NCBI GenBank assembly: GCA_013285945.1
Contig: JABDGP010000032.1
Span: forward strand, 1 to 36,514
Origin: Bacteroidota bacterium
Lineage (GTDB): Bacteria; Bacteroidota; Bacteroidia; Cytophagales; Cyclobacteriaceae
Direction: 5' to 3'
Length of the DNA stretch: 36,514 nucleotides
Part shown: piece after piece, positions 18,647 through 26,102 of the stretch
Layout of the letters: each line of letters opens with the position of its first letter
Position numbering within the stretch: the stretch's first letter is position 1
Notes under the pieces: model-generated
The model's database searches: none
What the model was told of the DNA's origin: nothing
The model's input: the letters and a program-made list of their open reading frames with translations, nothing else
Program-made: the position numbers and the translations under genes

Positions 18647-19348
18647 ATGTTCACCAGCGATCTTTCTGGAAAAAAATTTCCGTTACATCAAAAAATAACT
18701 GCCAAGTCGGTAAGGACACCACTTCTTCAAGCGATCAAGGATGAAAATCCACACTTCAATGAAGAAGGGTGTTTGTCTATTTCAGAATTGAACGATTACC
18801 GGCATCGCTACATTGAGTCAAGTTTGCGGGAAGAAATCGGTTCCCTTTCAAATCTTGAAAAAGAAGTGCTCGAGGCAATGAGGCAGGGTCAATTGATCTC
18901 CGAAGACCTGGATAACCCAGCCAACGAGAAATTGACCTTTGGCCAAAGACTTTCAGATAAGATTGCCTCATTTGGAGGAAGCTGGATATTCATTTCGAGC
19001 TTCATGTTTTTTCTGTTCATGTGGATTGTGGTGAACATCTATTATCTCTCCCACCCATTTGATCAGTATCCGTTTATCCTTCTCAACCTTATCCTTTCAT
19101 GTATTGCGGCCCTGCAGGCCCCGGTGATTATGATGAGTCAAAACCGCCAGGAAGAGAAAGACCGCGAACGAAGCAAACATGACTATCAGGTAAACCTAAA
19201 AGCAGAATTGGAGATCAGGATGATGCACGAAAAAATTGACCATTTGATTCTTCACCAGCAACAAAGGCTCTTTGAGATACAGCACATTCAGATAGAGATG
19301 CTCAAAGAGATCAACGAGCGAATGGCACAGCCCCGAAACAAGATTTGA
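18647..19348 (+). CDS. DUF1003 domain membrane protein
   Basis: A 233-residue protein. The first about 100 residues are soluble and charged. A DUF1003 core follows (FGQRLSDKIASFGGSWIFI, FMFFLFMWIVVN, HPFDQYPFILLNLILS, QAPVIMMSQNRQEEKDR), with two membrane helices joined by the conserved short loop. The last about 55 residues are a charged helix, probably coiled coil (AELEIRMMHEKIDHLILHQQ). The family is widespread and of unknown function. The gene starts 23 bases after copy 1 of the SPOR-like/OmpA gene and lies before copy 2, all on one strand, which suggests cotranscription with at least the first. The ATG at 18647 was chosen; an ATG at 18630 is in another frame. Confidence 0.88.
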   Translation: MFTSDLSGKKFPLHQKITAKSVRTPLLQAIKDENPHFNEEGCLSISELNDYRHRYIESSLREEIGSLSNLEKEVLEAMRQGQLISEDLDNPANEKLTFGQRLSDKIASFGGSWIFISSFMFFLFMWIVVNIYYLSHPFDQYPFILLNLILSCIAALQAPVIMMSQNRQEEKDRERSKHDYQVNLKAELEIRMMHEKIDHLILHQQQRLFEIQHIQIEMLKEINERMAQPRNKI

Positions 19349-19444
19349 CGTCTGGTCCGAAATATTGACTGGCTTTCATAACATTAGTTACCGTTTTATT
19401 CCAAAAATTATATATAATATTGAAATGGATTAAAACCTGCCGCC

Positions 19445-20614
19445 ATGAAGTCAAAATTCCTGTTGCCTGTCTTTCTCCTTGTTTTAACAGCAGTCGTTGT
19501 ACATGCCCAAACCACCAATTCCAATTATGTAGTGATTGGTGCCTTTCGCCTCCTCGACAATGCTGCTCACTTTACTGTCAAGGCAAATAAGGAAGGATTC
19601 ACAGCACTATACGCCATCAATCCTTCACGCAAACTCTATTATGTATATGTTCTGAGTAGTGACGACATGAGGAAGGCCTACAATTTATTGATCAAAATAA
19701 GAGTAGAAACAGAATACAAAGACGCTTGGGTTTACACCGGAAAGTTGGGTAATGAAGAGCCTGAGCCTGTAGTAAAGCCCGAACCCAAAATTGAACCAGT
19801 TATAGCTCCGGTTATAGAAGTACCAAAAGATACCATCAAGACCCAGCCGCCAAAAATTGATTCCGCATTAATTAAACCGGTAGAACCTCCAAAGCCTGTT
19901 GAGGTAAAGAAACCCAAAGGGAAACCTTTCTATTTCCATGTAGTAAGCGCCGATGATGGCAAGGAACTATCTGGCGACCTGCAACTACAGGAAGCGGTGG
20001 GTGCATCGCAATATCAAACCGTGAAAAGCGGTGAGGTCGTTTACCTCGAAGCCCCAAAAAACAAAAAGGGATCGTATAATGTCATTGCCCAAGTAGCGGG
20101 CTACAAGCAGAGCAACCTCACCTTTGTATATGCCAGCCCAACAGGAGAAAAGGGTTCGAACAACGAAGATGTTATTACGCTTAAGCTGGCCAAAGCAAAG
20201 AAAGGAGATTACATCGATTTTAAGAATGTGCACTTCTTTAAAAACACATCGGTGATGCAGGCAGAGTCTCAAAATGAACTTGACGGCCTTGTAAATCTTA
20301 TGAAAGAAAGGCCAAAATATAAGATCAAAATTTATGGCTATTGCAATGGCAAGCAAAAGCGAGAGTCTTATACCATGGGCACGAGTACCAACTTTTTTGC
20401 CATGGATCCTAAAGGCAACAGGAAAGAAACAATTTCATCTAAAGCGCTTTCATTGGCACGAGCCGAAACGGTGAAAACGTATCTGGTACAACATGAAATT
20501 GACCCCAAACGGATAGGCACCAAAGGCGAAGGTGGCAGTGTGCCGCTCTATCCTGAAGGCGGTACGCTGGGTCAATACAATGATCGGGTCGAAATAGAGT
20601 TCGTGAAGAATTAA
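19445..20614 (+). CDS. SPOR-like/OmpA family envelope protein, copy 2
   Basis: A 389-residue exported paralogue of the protein at 17406. The signal peptide is MKSKFLLPVFLLVLTAVVVHAQ. The SPOR-like domain (about residues 27-103) repeats the NYVVIGAF, INPSRKLYYVYVL and DAWVYTG pattern of copy 1. A proline- and glutamate/lysine-rich linker of about 55 residues follows, absent from copy 1 (PEPVVKPEPKIEPV). Next comes the beta-sandwich-like segment (FYFHVVSADDGKELSGDLQ) and a C-terminal OmpA domain (NVHFFKNTSVMQAESQNEL to RVEIEFVKN). Its peptidoglycan-binding loop reads YGYCNGKQKRES, again without the usual TD pair. The linker suggests it spans the periplasm. It ends 26 bases from the convergent gene. 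Confidence 0.85.
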   Translation: MKSKFLLPVFLLVLTAVVVHAQTTNSNYVVIGAFRLLDNAAHFTVKANKEGFTALYAINPSRKLYYVYVLSSDDMRKAYNLLIKIRVETEYKDAWVYTGKLGNEEPEPVVKPEPKIEPVIAPVIEVPKDTIKTQPPKIDSALIKPVEPPKPVEVKKPKGKPFYFHVVSADDGKELSGDLQLQEAVGASQYQTVKSGEVVYLEAPKNKKGSYNVIAQVAGYKQSNLTFVYASPTGEKGSNNEDVITLKLAKAKKGDYIDFKNVHFFKNTSVMQAESQNELDGLVNLMKERPKYKIKIYGYCNGKQKRESYTMGTSTNFFAMDPKGNRKETISSKALSLARAETVKTYLVQHEIDPKRIGTKGEGGSVPLYPEGGTLGQYNDRVEIEFVKN

Positions 20615-20640
20615 AATCTTGAAGCCTGGTATTCTTTCTG

Positions 20641-22011
20641 CTACGAAGTCATCGCCTTCAAGATATCATGTTGGGTAATGATGTGGGCGCGTTCCGCTTC
20701 ATCACGAACAAGTAATGCCTTGTTGGTTCTGTTAAGCATTGACGAAAGCACATCAAGCGTACTATCAAGGGCCACTACCTGCATTGGCGGATCCATAATT
20801 TCGCCCACCGATTTATCTTTCAAAGCCGGATCATAAATTATTTTTTCAACTAAACTTGCTGTAGATACACTTCCCACAAATTCATTTCCGTCGATAACAG
20901 GCACTTGGTCTACACCTTCTTTATTCATCAACCGGATAGTTTCACCAATGGTAGACTTTTTAGTCACGGTGAATAGCGTATCCTTTCCATTTCTATGCAA
21001 AATGATTTCGCGTGCAGTGACAAAAGTCCGCTCCTCGGTAAACCCGTGGTCTTTCATCCACATATCATTATATACTTTATTGAGATAACGAGTGCCATGA
21101 TCAGGTAATAGAATCACCATAGTGTCACCTTTCTTCAAATTATTTTGCGCATACTCAAGAGCACCATGCACAGCAGAGCCGCTGCTCCAGCCTACAAATA
21201 ATCCCTCTTCGCGTGATAGCCGGCGCGCCATGATCGCTCCATCTTTGTCAGTTACTTTGATGAAAGTGTCGATCACATCAAAATTCACATTCTTTGGCAA
21301 AATGTCTTCACCAAAGCCTTCGGTGAGATAAGGATAAATTTCATTACGGTCGAAGATTCCTGTTTCCTTATACTTTTTAAAAACTGACCCATAAGTATCT
21401 ATACCAACAGCGATCATATCTGATTTTTGTTCTTTTAAGAATTTTGCTGTGCCGCACATCGATCCGCCCGTACCAACTGTAGCAACATAGTGCGTAATTT
21501 TTCCCGCAGTCTGAGTCCAGATTTCCGGGCCAGTGGTTTCGTAATGCGCCTGAGCATTCGATGGATTGTCGTATTGGTTTGGATAGATCGAATTAGGAAT
21601 TTCCTGATTGAGTTTTCGTGCTACGGAATAATACGAGCGTGGATCTTCAGGCTCTACATTAGTCGGGCATACGATAACTTCTGCACCGACAGCGCGTAGA
21701 ATGTTGATTTTCTCTTGCGACTGCTTATCGGCCATAGTAAAAATACATTTGTAGCCTTTGGCTACGGCTGTAAGTGCCAGGCCCATACCTGTGTTGCCAG
21801 AAGTACCTTCTATTATGGTGCCGCCGGGTTTCAGTCTTCCTGCTTTCTCGGCATCTTCAATCATCTTTAGCGCCATCCGGTCTTTGGTGGAATTGCCCGG
21901 GTTGAAATATTCCACTTTGGCGAGCAACGTACCCGCAATGCCTTTGTTTAATTTATTAAGGCGTACCATGGGCGTATTGCCAATAGTGTCAATGATTGAG
22001 TTGTAGATCAT
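20641..22011 (-). CDS. Cystathionine beta-synthase-type PLP enzyme with C-terminal CBS domains
   Basis: A 456-residue fold-type II pyridoxal-phosphate enzyme. Lys43 in NPGNSTKDRMA should bind PLP, and GTSGNTG at about 69-75 holds the phosphate. The catalytic core runs to about residue 320. Two tandem CBS domains follow (about 335-395 and 400-455; TIGETIRLMNKEGVDQVPV, then STLDVLSSMLNRTNKALLV). This architecture matches cystathionine beta-synthases, which condense homocysteine with serine in transsulfuration; related cysteine synthases lack the CBS pair. No other sulfur amino acid gene is nearby. The ATG at 22009-22011 gives the standard N terminus (IIDTIGNTPMVRL). Confidence 0.92.
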   Translation of the reverse strand: MIYNSIIDTIGNTPMVRLNKLNKGIAGTLLAKVEYFNPGNSTKDRMALKMIEDAEKAGRLKPGGTIIEGTSGNTGMGLALTAVAKGYKCIFTMADKQSQEKINILRAVGAEVIVCPTNVEPEDPRSYYSVARKLNQEIPNSIYPNQYDNPSNAQAHYETTGPEIWTQTAGKITHYVATVGTGGSMCGTAKFLKEQKSDMIAVGIDTYGSVFKKYKETGIFDRNEIYPYLTEGFGEDILPKNVNFDVIDTFIKVTDKDGAIMARRLSREEGLFVGWSSGSAVHGALEYAQNNLKKGDTMVILLPDHGTRYLNKVYNDMWMKDHGFTEERTFVTAREIILHRNGKDTLFTVTKKSTIGETIRLMNKEGVDQVPVIDGNEFVGSVSTASLVEKIIYDPALKDKSVGEIMDPPMQVVALDSTLDVLSSMLNRTNKALLVRDEAERAHIITQHDILKAMTS

Positions 22012-22065
22012 AAATCGGATTAGGGCACAAATTTCTAATATTCAATGACGAACGCAAAAATGAAT

Positions 22066-22096
22066 TTTGCCCACATCTAAAGTTTTTTCATATTTG
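22066..22096 (+). promoter_or_regulatory. Bacteroidota-type promoter for tRNA-Leu
   Basis: TTTG at 22066-22069 is followed after 19 bases by CATATTTG at 22089-22096, one mismatch from TAnnTTTG. Spacing and distance (16 bases to the tRNA 5' end) fit a -33/-7 promoter of this phylum well. Confidence 0.6.
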
Positions 22097-22112
22097 CACC
22101 CCGGATTTTTTA

Positions 22113-22195
22113 GGCCAAAGTGGCGGAACTGGTAGACGCGCACGACTCAAAATCGTGTATCCTCGGATGTGCGGGTTCGATTCCCGCCTTTGGTA
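22113..22195 (+). tRNA. tRNA-Leu (anticodon CAA)
   Basis: The 83-base sequence folds as a class II tRNA. The acceptor stem pairs GCCAAAG (22113-22119) with CTTTGGT (22188-22194), with a G-U first pair and discriminator A at 22195. The anticodon stem is CACGA/TCGTG with loop CTCAAAA, giving anticodon CAA at 22148-22150, which reads UUG. The T-arm is GCGGG-TTCGATT-CCCGC. The 13-base variable region can form a short stem (TCC/GGA), as expected for leucine tRNAs. The 3' CCA is not encoded. It is flanked by its own promoter-like element and a terminator. Confidence 0.96.
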
Positions 22196-22200
22196 CAAAT

Positions 22201-22228
22201 GGCATCAAAATAAATTGATGCCTTTTTT
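22201..22228 (+). terminator. Rho-independent terminator after tRNA-Leu
   Basis: GGCATCAA (22201-22208) pairs perfectly with TTGATGCC (22215-22222) around a 6-base loop, followed directly by six T. It ends 6 bases before the hemJ start at 22235, so hemJ may depend on read-through or on a promoter I cannot see. Confidence 0.9.
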
Positions 22229-22234
22229 GTTTAG

Positions 22235-22768
22235 ATGCTTTACCTCTATATAAAAGCACTGCACATTATCTTCATCGTAACATGGTTTGCGGGGTTATTC
22301 TACGTCGTGCGCCTGTTTATCTATTTCGTAGAGGCCAACGACCGACCGGTTACCGAAAAATCTGTTTTGCAAAGTCAATACAATGTGATGATCTCGCGGC
22401 TTTGGTCTATCATCACAGTTCCATCCATGATGCTCACCGTTGTGCTTGGATCCTATCTAATGATAGTCAGCGGCTACTATCACCAAACGTGGATGTTGGT
22501 AAAACTTGGCTTAGTGATTTTCCTTTTGACTTATCACTTTTTATGCGGGCTAATAAAAAAGCAGTTGTCCAAAGGTGTTGTTAAATATACTTCGAATCAG
22601 ATGCGTGCCTGGAATGAAGTGGCTACGCTTCTATTATTCAGCATAATTTTTATGGTTGAATTAAAAGACAGTCTCAATATGCTGGCTGGTGTGTTGGGCC
22701 TTTTGGTTTTGGCGGTACTTCTAATGCTGGGAATCCGATTCTATAAAAAATATCGCGAACGGAGGTAG
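22235..22768 (+). CDS. hemJ: HemJ-type protoporphyrinogen IX oxidase
   Basis: A 177-residue membrane protein with about four or five helices, matching the HemJ (UPF0093) family. HemJ oxidises protoporphyrinogen IX to protoporphyrin IX in the inner membrane in bacteria lacking HemG and HemY. The conserved His10 lies in ALHIIFIVTWFAGLFY and the conserved Lys90 in MLVKLGL; these correspond to the essential His and Lys known in cyanobacterial HemJ. Its place beside hemH and the hemA-L genes, with no hemG or hemY in the cluster, supports the call. The last 95 nt, including the stop, overlap the 3' end of hemH on the opposite strand. The alternative name is CopD-like membrane protein. Confidence 0.88.
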   Translation: MLYLYIKALHIIFIVTWFAGLFYVVRLFIYFVEANDRPVTEKSVLQSQYNVMISRLWSIITVPSMMLTVVLGSYLMIVSGYYHQTWMLVKLGLVIFLLTYHFLCGLIKKQLSKGVVKYTSNQMRAWNEVATLLLFSIIFMVELKDSLNMLAGVLGLLVLAVLLMLGIRFYKKYRERR

Positions 22769-23822
22769 TTACAAGTCTAAGCTTCCAAAGCTCCTGATAT
22801 TTGTCTTCCGACTGGTTGCAATACTTTGCGAATGTTTCGACCCACACGGGTGATGAGTTGAGGCAGGGAATTAACTGAAAGGATTCCCCGCCGGCTTCCA
22901 GAAAAGTTTCTCGCCCGCGGATCGCCATTTCCTCCAATGTTTCCAGGCAATCCGATACGAAAGCAGGGCATACTACCAGCAATTTCTTAACACCTTCTTT
23001 AGGTAAGTTCTGCAACCTTTCGACGGTAAAAGGTTTGATCCATTCATCGCGCCCAAGTCTTGACTGAAAACTATAGCTGAATTTCTTTTCATCAAGCTGA
23101 AGTGCAGCAGCCGTAAGTTTGGTCGTTTCAATCACCTGATGTTTATAGCAAAACGACCACGCTGAGGACTTTACATTACAACAATCCGAATTACTATAGC
23201 AATGACTTTTGGTTGGATCTGTCTTTTTTAAATGCCGTACGGGTAATCCGTGATAACTGAAAAGCAAATGATCAAACGGCTCATTCAAATAAGGTCGAAT
23301 CGACTTCACCAAAGCATCAACATAATTCGTTTCGTTATAAAATGGCTGCAATACCTTAACCTTCATGCCCGGGGTGACTTTCTCTATTTCTTCCTGCACA
23401 TAAACCAGAGCCGTCTCATACGATGACATGGCATAATGCGGATACATTGGAGCAATCCACAGTTCATTTAGAAATGGAACTTCTTCCAACAGATCGGCGA
23501 GGGCTTTTTGCGGAGTAGGATTGCCATAACGCATTGCTACCGCGACAGGTAATTTCACAAGTGGCTTCAACGCTTGTCTAAAATCTTCGGTGAGCACACG
23601 CAAAGGCGAGCCTTTTTCTGTCCAAACGGAAGCATAAGCTTCAGCCGATTTTTTTGGCCGAAATGGAAGCACAAAGCCTTCCACAATCATCATCCGGATG
23701 AGATACGGCGCATCGATTACCCGCTCATCCATTAAAAACTGCCGCAGGTATTTTTTAACATCGGACACAGCCAGACTATCGGGTGAGCCAAGGTTGACCA
23801 AAATCAGTCCTTTGTTATTCAT
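22674..23822 (-). CDS. hemH: Ferrochelatase with a C-terminal tail antisense to hemJ
   Basis: A 382-residue ferrochelatase, inserting ferrous iron into protoporphyrin IX. The ATG at 23820-23822 (MNNKGLILVNLGSPDS) is preferred; an in-frame ATG at 23849 would add nine residues. Numbered from 23849, the active-site His200 is in FSYHGLP and the proton-abstracting Glu303 in FVSDCLETLEE. Four cysteines (217, 223, 224, 234) between the His and the next helix resemble the internal [2Fe-2S] ligand set of some bacterial ferrochelatases. The family usually ends near the segment after PCLNSSPVWVETFAKY; here about 35 more residues follow, the last 31 encoded opposite the end of hemJ. That tail has no recognisable domain. 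Confidence 0.92.
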   Translation of the reverse strand: MNNKGLILVNLGSPDSLAVSDVKKYLRQFLMDERVIDAPYLIRMMIVEGFVLPFRPKKSAEAYASVWTEKGSPLRVLTEDFRQALKPLVKLPVAVAMRYGNPTPQKALADLLEEVPFLNELWIAPMYPHYAMSSYETALVYVQEEIEKVTPGMKVKVLQPFYNETNYVDALVKSIRPYLNEPFDHLLFSYHGLPVRHLKKTDPTKSHCYSNSDCCNVKSSAWSFCYKHQVIETTKLTAAALQLDEKKFSYSFQSRLGRDEWIKPFTVERLQNLPKEGVKKLLVVCPAFVSDCLETLEEMAIRGRETFLEAGGESFQLIPCLNSSPVWVETFAKYCNQSEDKYQELWKLRLVTTSVRDIFYRIGFPALEVPPKPKGPTHQPAY

Positions 23823-23950
23823 TGGGCCAAAATTGGCTATTTTCGCCATACTTTTGACATAATTTCGGGATATTTATCAGTTGGTACTTTTTATACCGAT
23901 ACAGGTATTTTTTGAATTTTCATGTAGGCTACTTTGCATGATTATACGCT

Positions 23951-25294
23951 ATGGCAGACTCTGCATGGTCACATTATAATAAACTCACCGTGGTTGGTGT
24001 CAACTTCAAAAAAGCTGATGTCGCCCATCGCAATAAGTTTGCCATTACCCTTGAACAGTCAAAGGCAGCTTATCAAAGCTCTGAAGACTCTTGTCTTCAA
24101 AATTTTTTCATTTTATCCACTTGCAACCGTACTGAGATTTATGGCTTAGTTCCTTGCCATTATATCCTGCTTCACTTTCTGAAAGCTTACAGTTTGGGCA
24201 CGATGGAGGAAATCAATCAATATTGTTATGTGAAAGAAGGAGATGAAGCGATTGAACATTTCCTCACAGTTGCCTCGGGGCTTGATTCTCAGATTCCTGG
24301 TGATTATGAAATCATTTCACAGATAAAAAGTGCATTTCAGGTTTCCAAAGAAAACGGCAGAGGCAACGGATATTTGGAACGCCTCGTCAATCAGGCATTG
24401 CAAGTTTCAAAGGCAGTAAAAAATACCACTTCGTTTTCTGACGGCACGTTGTCGGTTTCGTATGCCGTAATGCAGGAAATAAAAAATCTGAAACTAAAGC
24501 AGCCCACCATTTGTGTGGCGGGCCTTGGAGAAATCGGACTGCTTACATTGAAAAACATAAAGGCATATCTGCCAGAAGCGAATATAGTGCTGGTCAACCG
24601 CAGTGAAGAGAAATTAAATGAAGTAGCTGCGGCCAATGGTGCAGAGGCTTTTTCGCTTACATCAATTGACAAAGCGCTTGCCAAAAGTGAAATTGTGATC
24701 ATGTGCACGGGCGCTGCTCAACCGATTTTGAATCAGCAACTGCTTGAAGGAAGTGCAGTGCGTTATATTTATGATTTGTCTATTCCTCAGAATGTAGCTG
24801 CCGAAGTTTATACAAATCCGAATTATACAGTCAAAGACATTGATCGCATCTCGCAAGACATCGCGAATACAGTGAGTAGCCGGATGGCAGAAATTCCAAA
24901 AGTAAAAGAGATTGTAAAGCAAAAAGCTCAGGAGTTTGTAGAATGGTCGGGCAAGCGCGATTATGTTTCGTTGGCTACACGAGTTCAAAAAAAGTTAGAG
25001 CTCAATCCGGTGGCCGACAAAGTAATAAGCCATGCTTATCATTCTTACGCATCTAAGTATGTGGCCGAGCCGACTAATAGAAGAAAAATATTGGAAGCAG
25101 TTTGCATCGATGCTTTCCGCGATAAAACTGTAGAAGTAACTGTACGGGAGGCCATCGCTTCCATTCAACACGAAGACTATGCCTCGCACTTTAAAAATAA
25201 TAACGAGAGAAAGCCGTCTTGCTTTATGGCAAACCAATGCTGTCACAGCGAGGTTGGAGCAAAAGGGTTATTCGTGCACCACCCTTCCAATTAA
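23951..25294 (+). CDS. hemA: Glutamyl-tRNA reductase
   Basis: A 447-residue GluTR, the first committed enzyme of the C5 heme pathway, reducing glutamyl-tRNA to glutamate-1-semialdehyde with NADPH. The nucleophile is Cys58 in LSTCNRTEIYG. The NADPH domain has VAGLGEIGLLTLKN with a GxGxxG-like turn, followed by LVNRSEEKLNE. A C-terminal dimerisation helix runs to about residue 409. The last 38 residues are read out of frame over the start of hemC and lie beyond the usual end of the family. It opens the hemACDEFBL run. A TACTTTG at 23929-23935 is one base short of the TAnnTTTG consensus, so the promoter is unclear. Divergent from hemH. Confidence 0.93.
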   Translation: MADSAWSHYNKLTVVGVNFKKADVAHRNKFAITLEQSKAAYQSSEDSCLQNFFILSTCNRTEIYGLVPCHYILLHFLKAYSLGTMEEINQYCYVKEGDEAIEHFLTVASGLDSQIPGDYEIISQIKSAFQVSKENGRGNGYLERLVNQALQVSKAVKNTTSFSDGTLSVSYAVMQEIKNLKLKQPTICVAGLGEIGLLTLKNIKAYLPEANIVLVNRSEEKLNEVAAANGAEAFSLTSIDKALAKSEIVIMCTGAAQPILNQQLLEGSAVRYIYDLSIPQNVAAEVYTNPNYTVKDIDRISQDIANTVSSRMAEIPKVKEIVKQKAQEFVEWSGKRDYVSLATRVQKKLELNPVADKVISHAYHSYASKYVAEPTNRRKILEAVCIDAFRDKTVEVTVREAIASIQHEDYASHFKNNNERKPSCFMANQCCHSEVGAKGLFVHHPSN

Positions 25295-26102
25295 AAGTAC
25301 TGGCGACATTGATCTCGTCAATCCCATTTATGAAATCGGGGTTCAGGGGGTTTTCACGAAAGAATTGGATGCTGCATTATTACAAGGTCAAGCCGACGTT
25401 GCTGTCCATTCGCTTAAAGACATTCCCACAATATTGGCAAAAGGATTGGAGATAGCCGCCATACTGGAACGCGGAGCAGTTGAAGATATTCTATTCATCA
25501 AACCGGGATTTATTCCTACCAAAGAAAAACAAGCAACGGTCGCCACCAGCAGCATTCGCCGAAAGGCTCAGTGGCTTGAGCGTTTCCCCCATCATCAGGT
25601 CGTAAATGTGCGTGGCAATGTAGACACACGACTAAAAAAATTCAACGAGGCCGATTGGGATGGGATGATCATGGCTAAAGCAGGTGTTGAAAGGCTGGGC
25701 ATTGATTTAACAAATACACTTTCACTTCCGTGGATGTTGCCGTCACCGGCGCAAGGGGCAATTGCAGTAGTATGCCGTGAAAATGATGACGAAGCAAAGG
25801 GCATGTTAAAAACTCTTCACCACGAGCCAACTCATCATTGTGTAACTTTAGAACGAAGTTTTTTGCGCCACTTGCATGGCGGGTGTTCAGTTCCTATCAG
25901 TGCGATCGCAATTTTAGAAAACAACGCCATTCGTCTTAAAGCAAGTGTACACAGTTTGGATGGATCACGAAGTTTTACAATTGAGCGAAGCTATCCGGCT
26001 GGCAACTGGAAAACAGCTGGAAAATTAGCTGCTGCTGAAATCAAAGCATCGGAAAAAGGAAATTCGATAGTTGAAGAAATTCAAAAGTCAAAATTGGTTT
26101 GA
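25179..26102 (+). CDS. hemC: Hydroxymethylbilane synthase (porphobilinogen deaminase)
   Basis: A 307-residue enzyme that polymerises four porphobilinogen units into hydroxymethylbilane. The N terminus at ATG 25179 (KIITRESRLALWQTN) is the standard family start, so the start is firm even though it lies 116 nt inside hemA. Other signatures are VHSLKDIP, ATSSIRRKAQ, VRGNVDTRL and SPAQGAIAV. Cys236 in HGGCSVPIS carries the dipyrromethane cofactor. Length is normal. Its stop shares bases with the TTG start of hemD (TTGA). Confidence 0.95.
   Translation: MPRTLKIITRESRLALWQTNAVTARLEQKGYSCTTLPIKSTGDIDLVNPIYEIGVQGVFTKELDAALLQGQADVAVHSLKDIPTILAKGLEIAAILERGAVEDILFIKPGFIPTKEKQATVATSSIRRKAQWLERFPHHQVVNVRGNVDTRLKKFNEADWDGMIMAKAGVERLGIDLTNTLSLPWMLPSPAQGAIAVVCRENDDEAKGMLKTLHHEPTHHCVTLERSFLRHLHGGCSVPISAIAILENNAIRLKASVHSLDGSRSFTIERSYPAGNWKTAGKLAAAEIKASEKGNSIVEEIQKSKLV

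Noticed and set aside
22012..22112. Riboswitch or leader RNA before the tRNA gene
   Set aside because: The region is short and AT-rich and is better explained by the tRNA promoter plus the divergent CBS gene start; no recognisable riboswitch fold.
25179..25294. hemA/hemC overlap as a sequencing frameshift
   Set aside because: Both frames are intact as given, and a one-base change would break the well-conserved N terminus of HemC; only comparison with relatives could reopen this.
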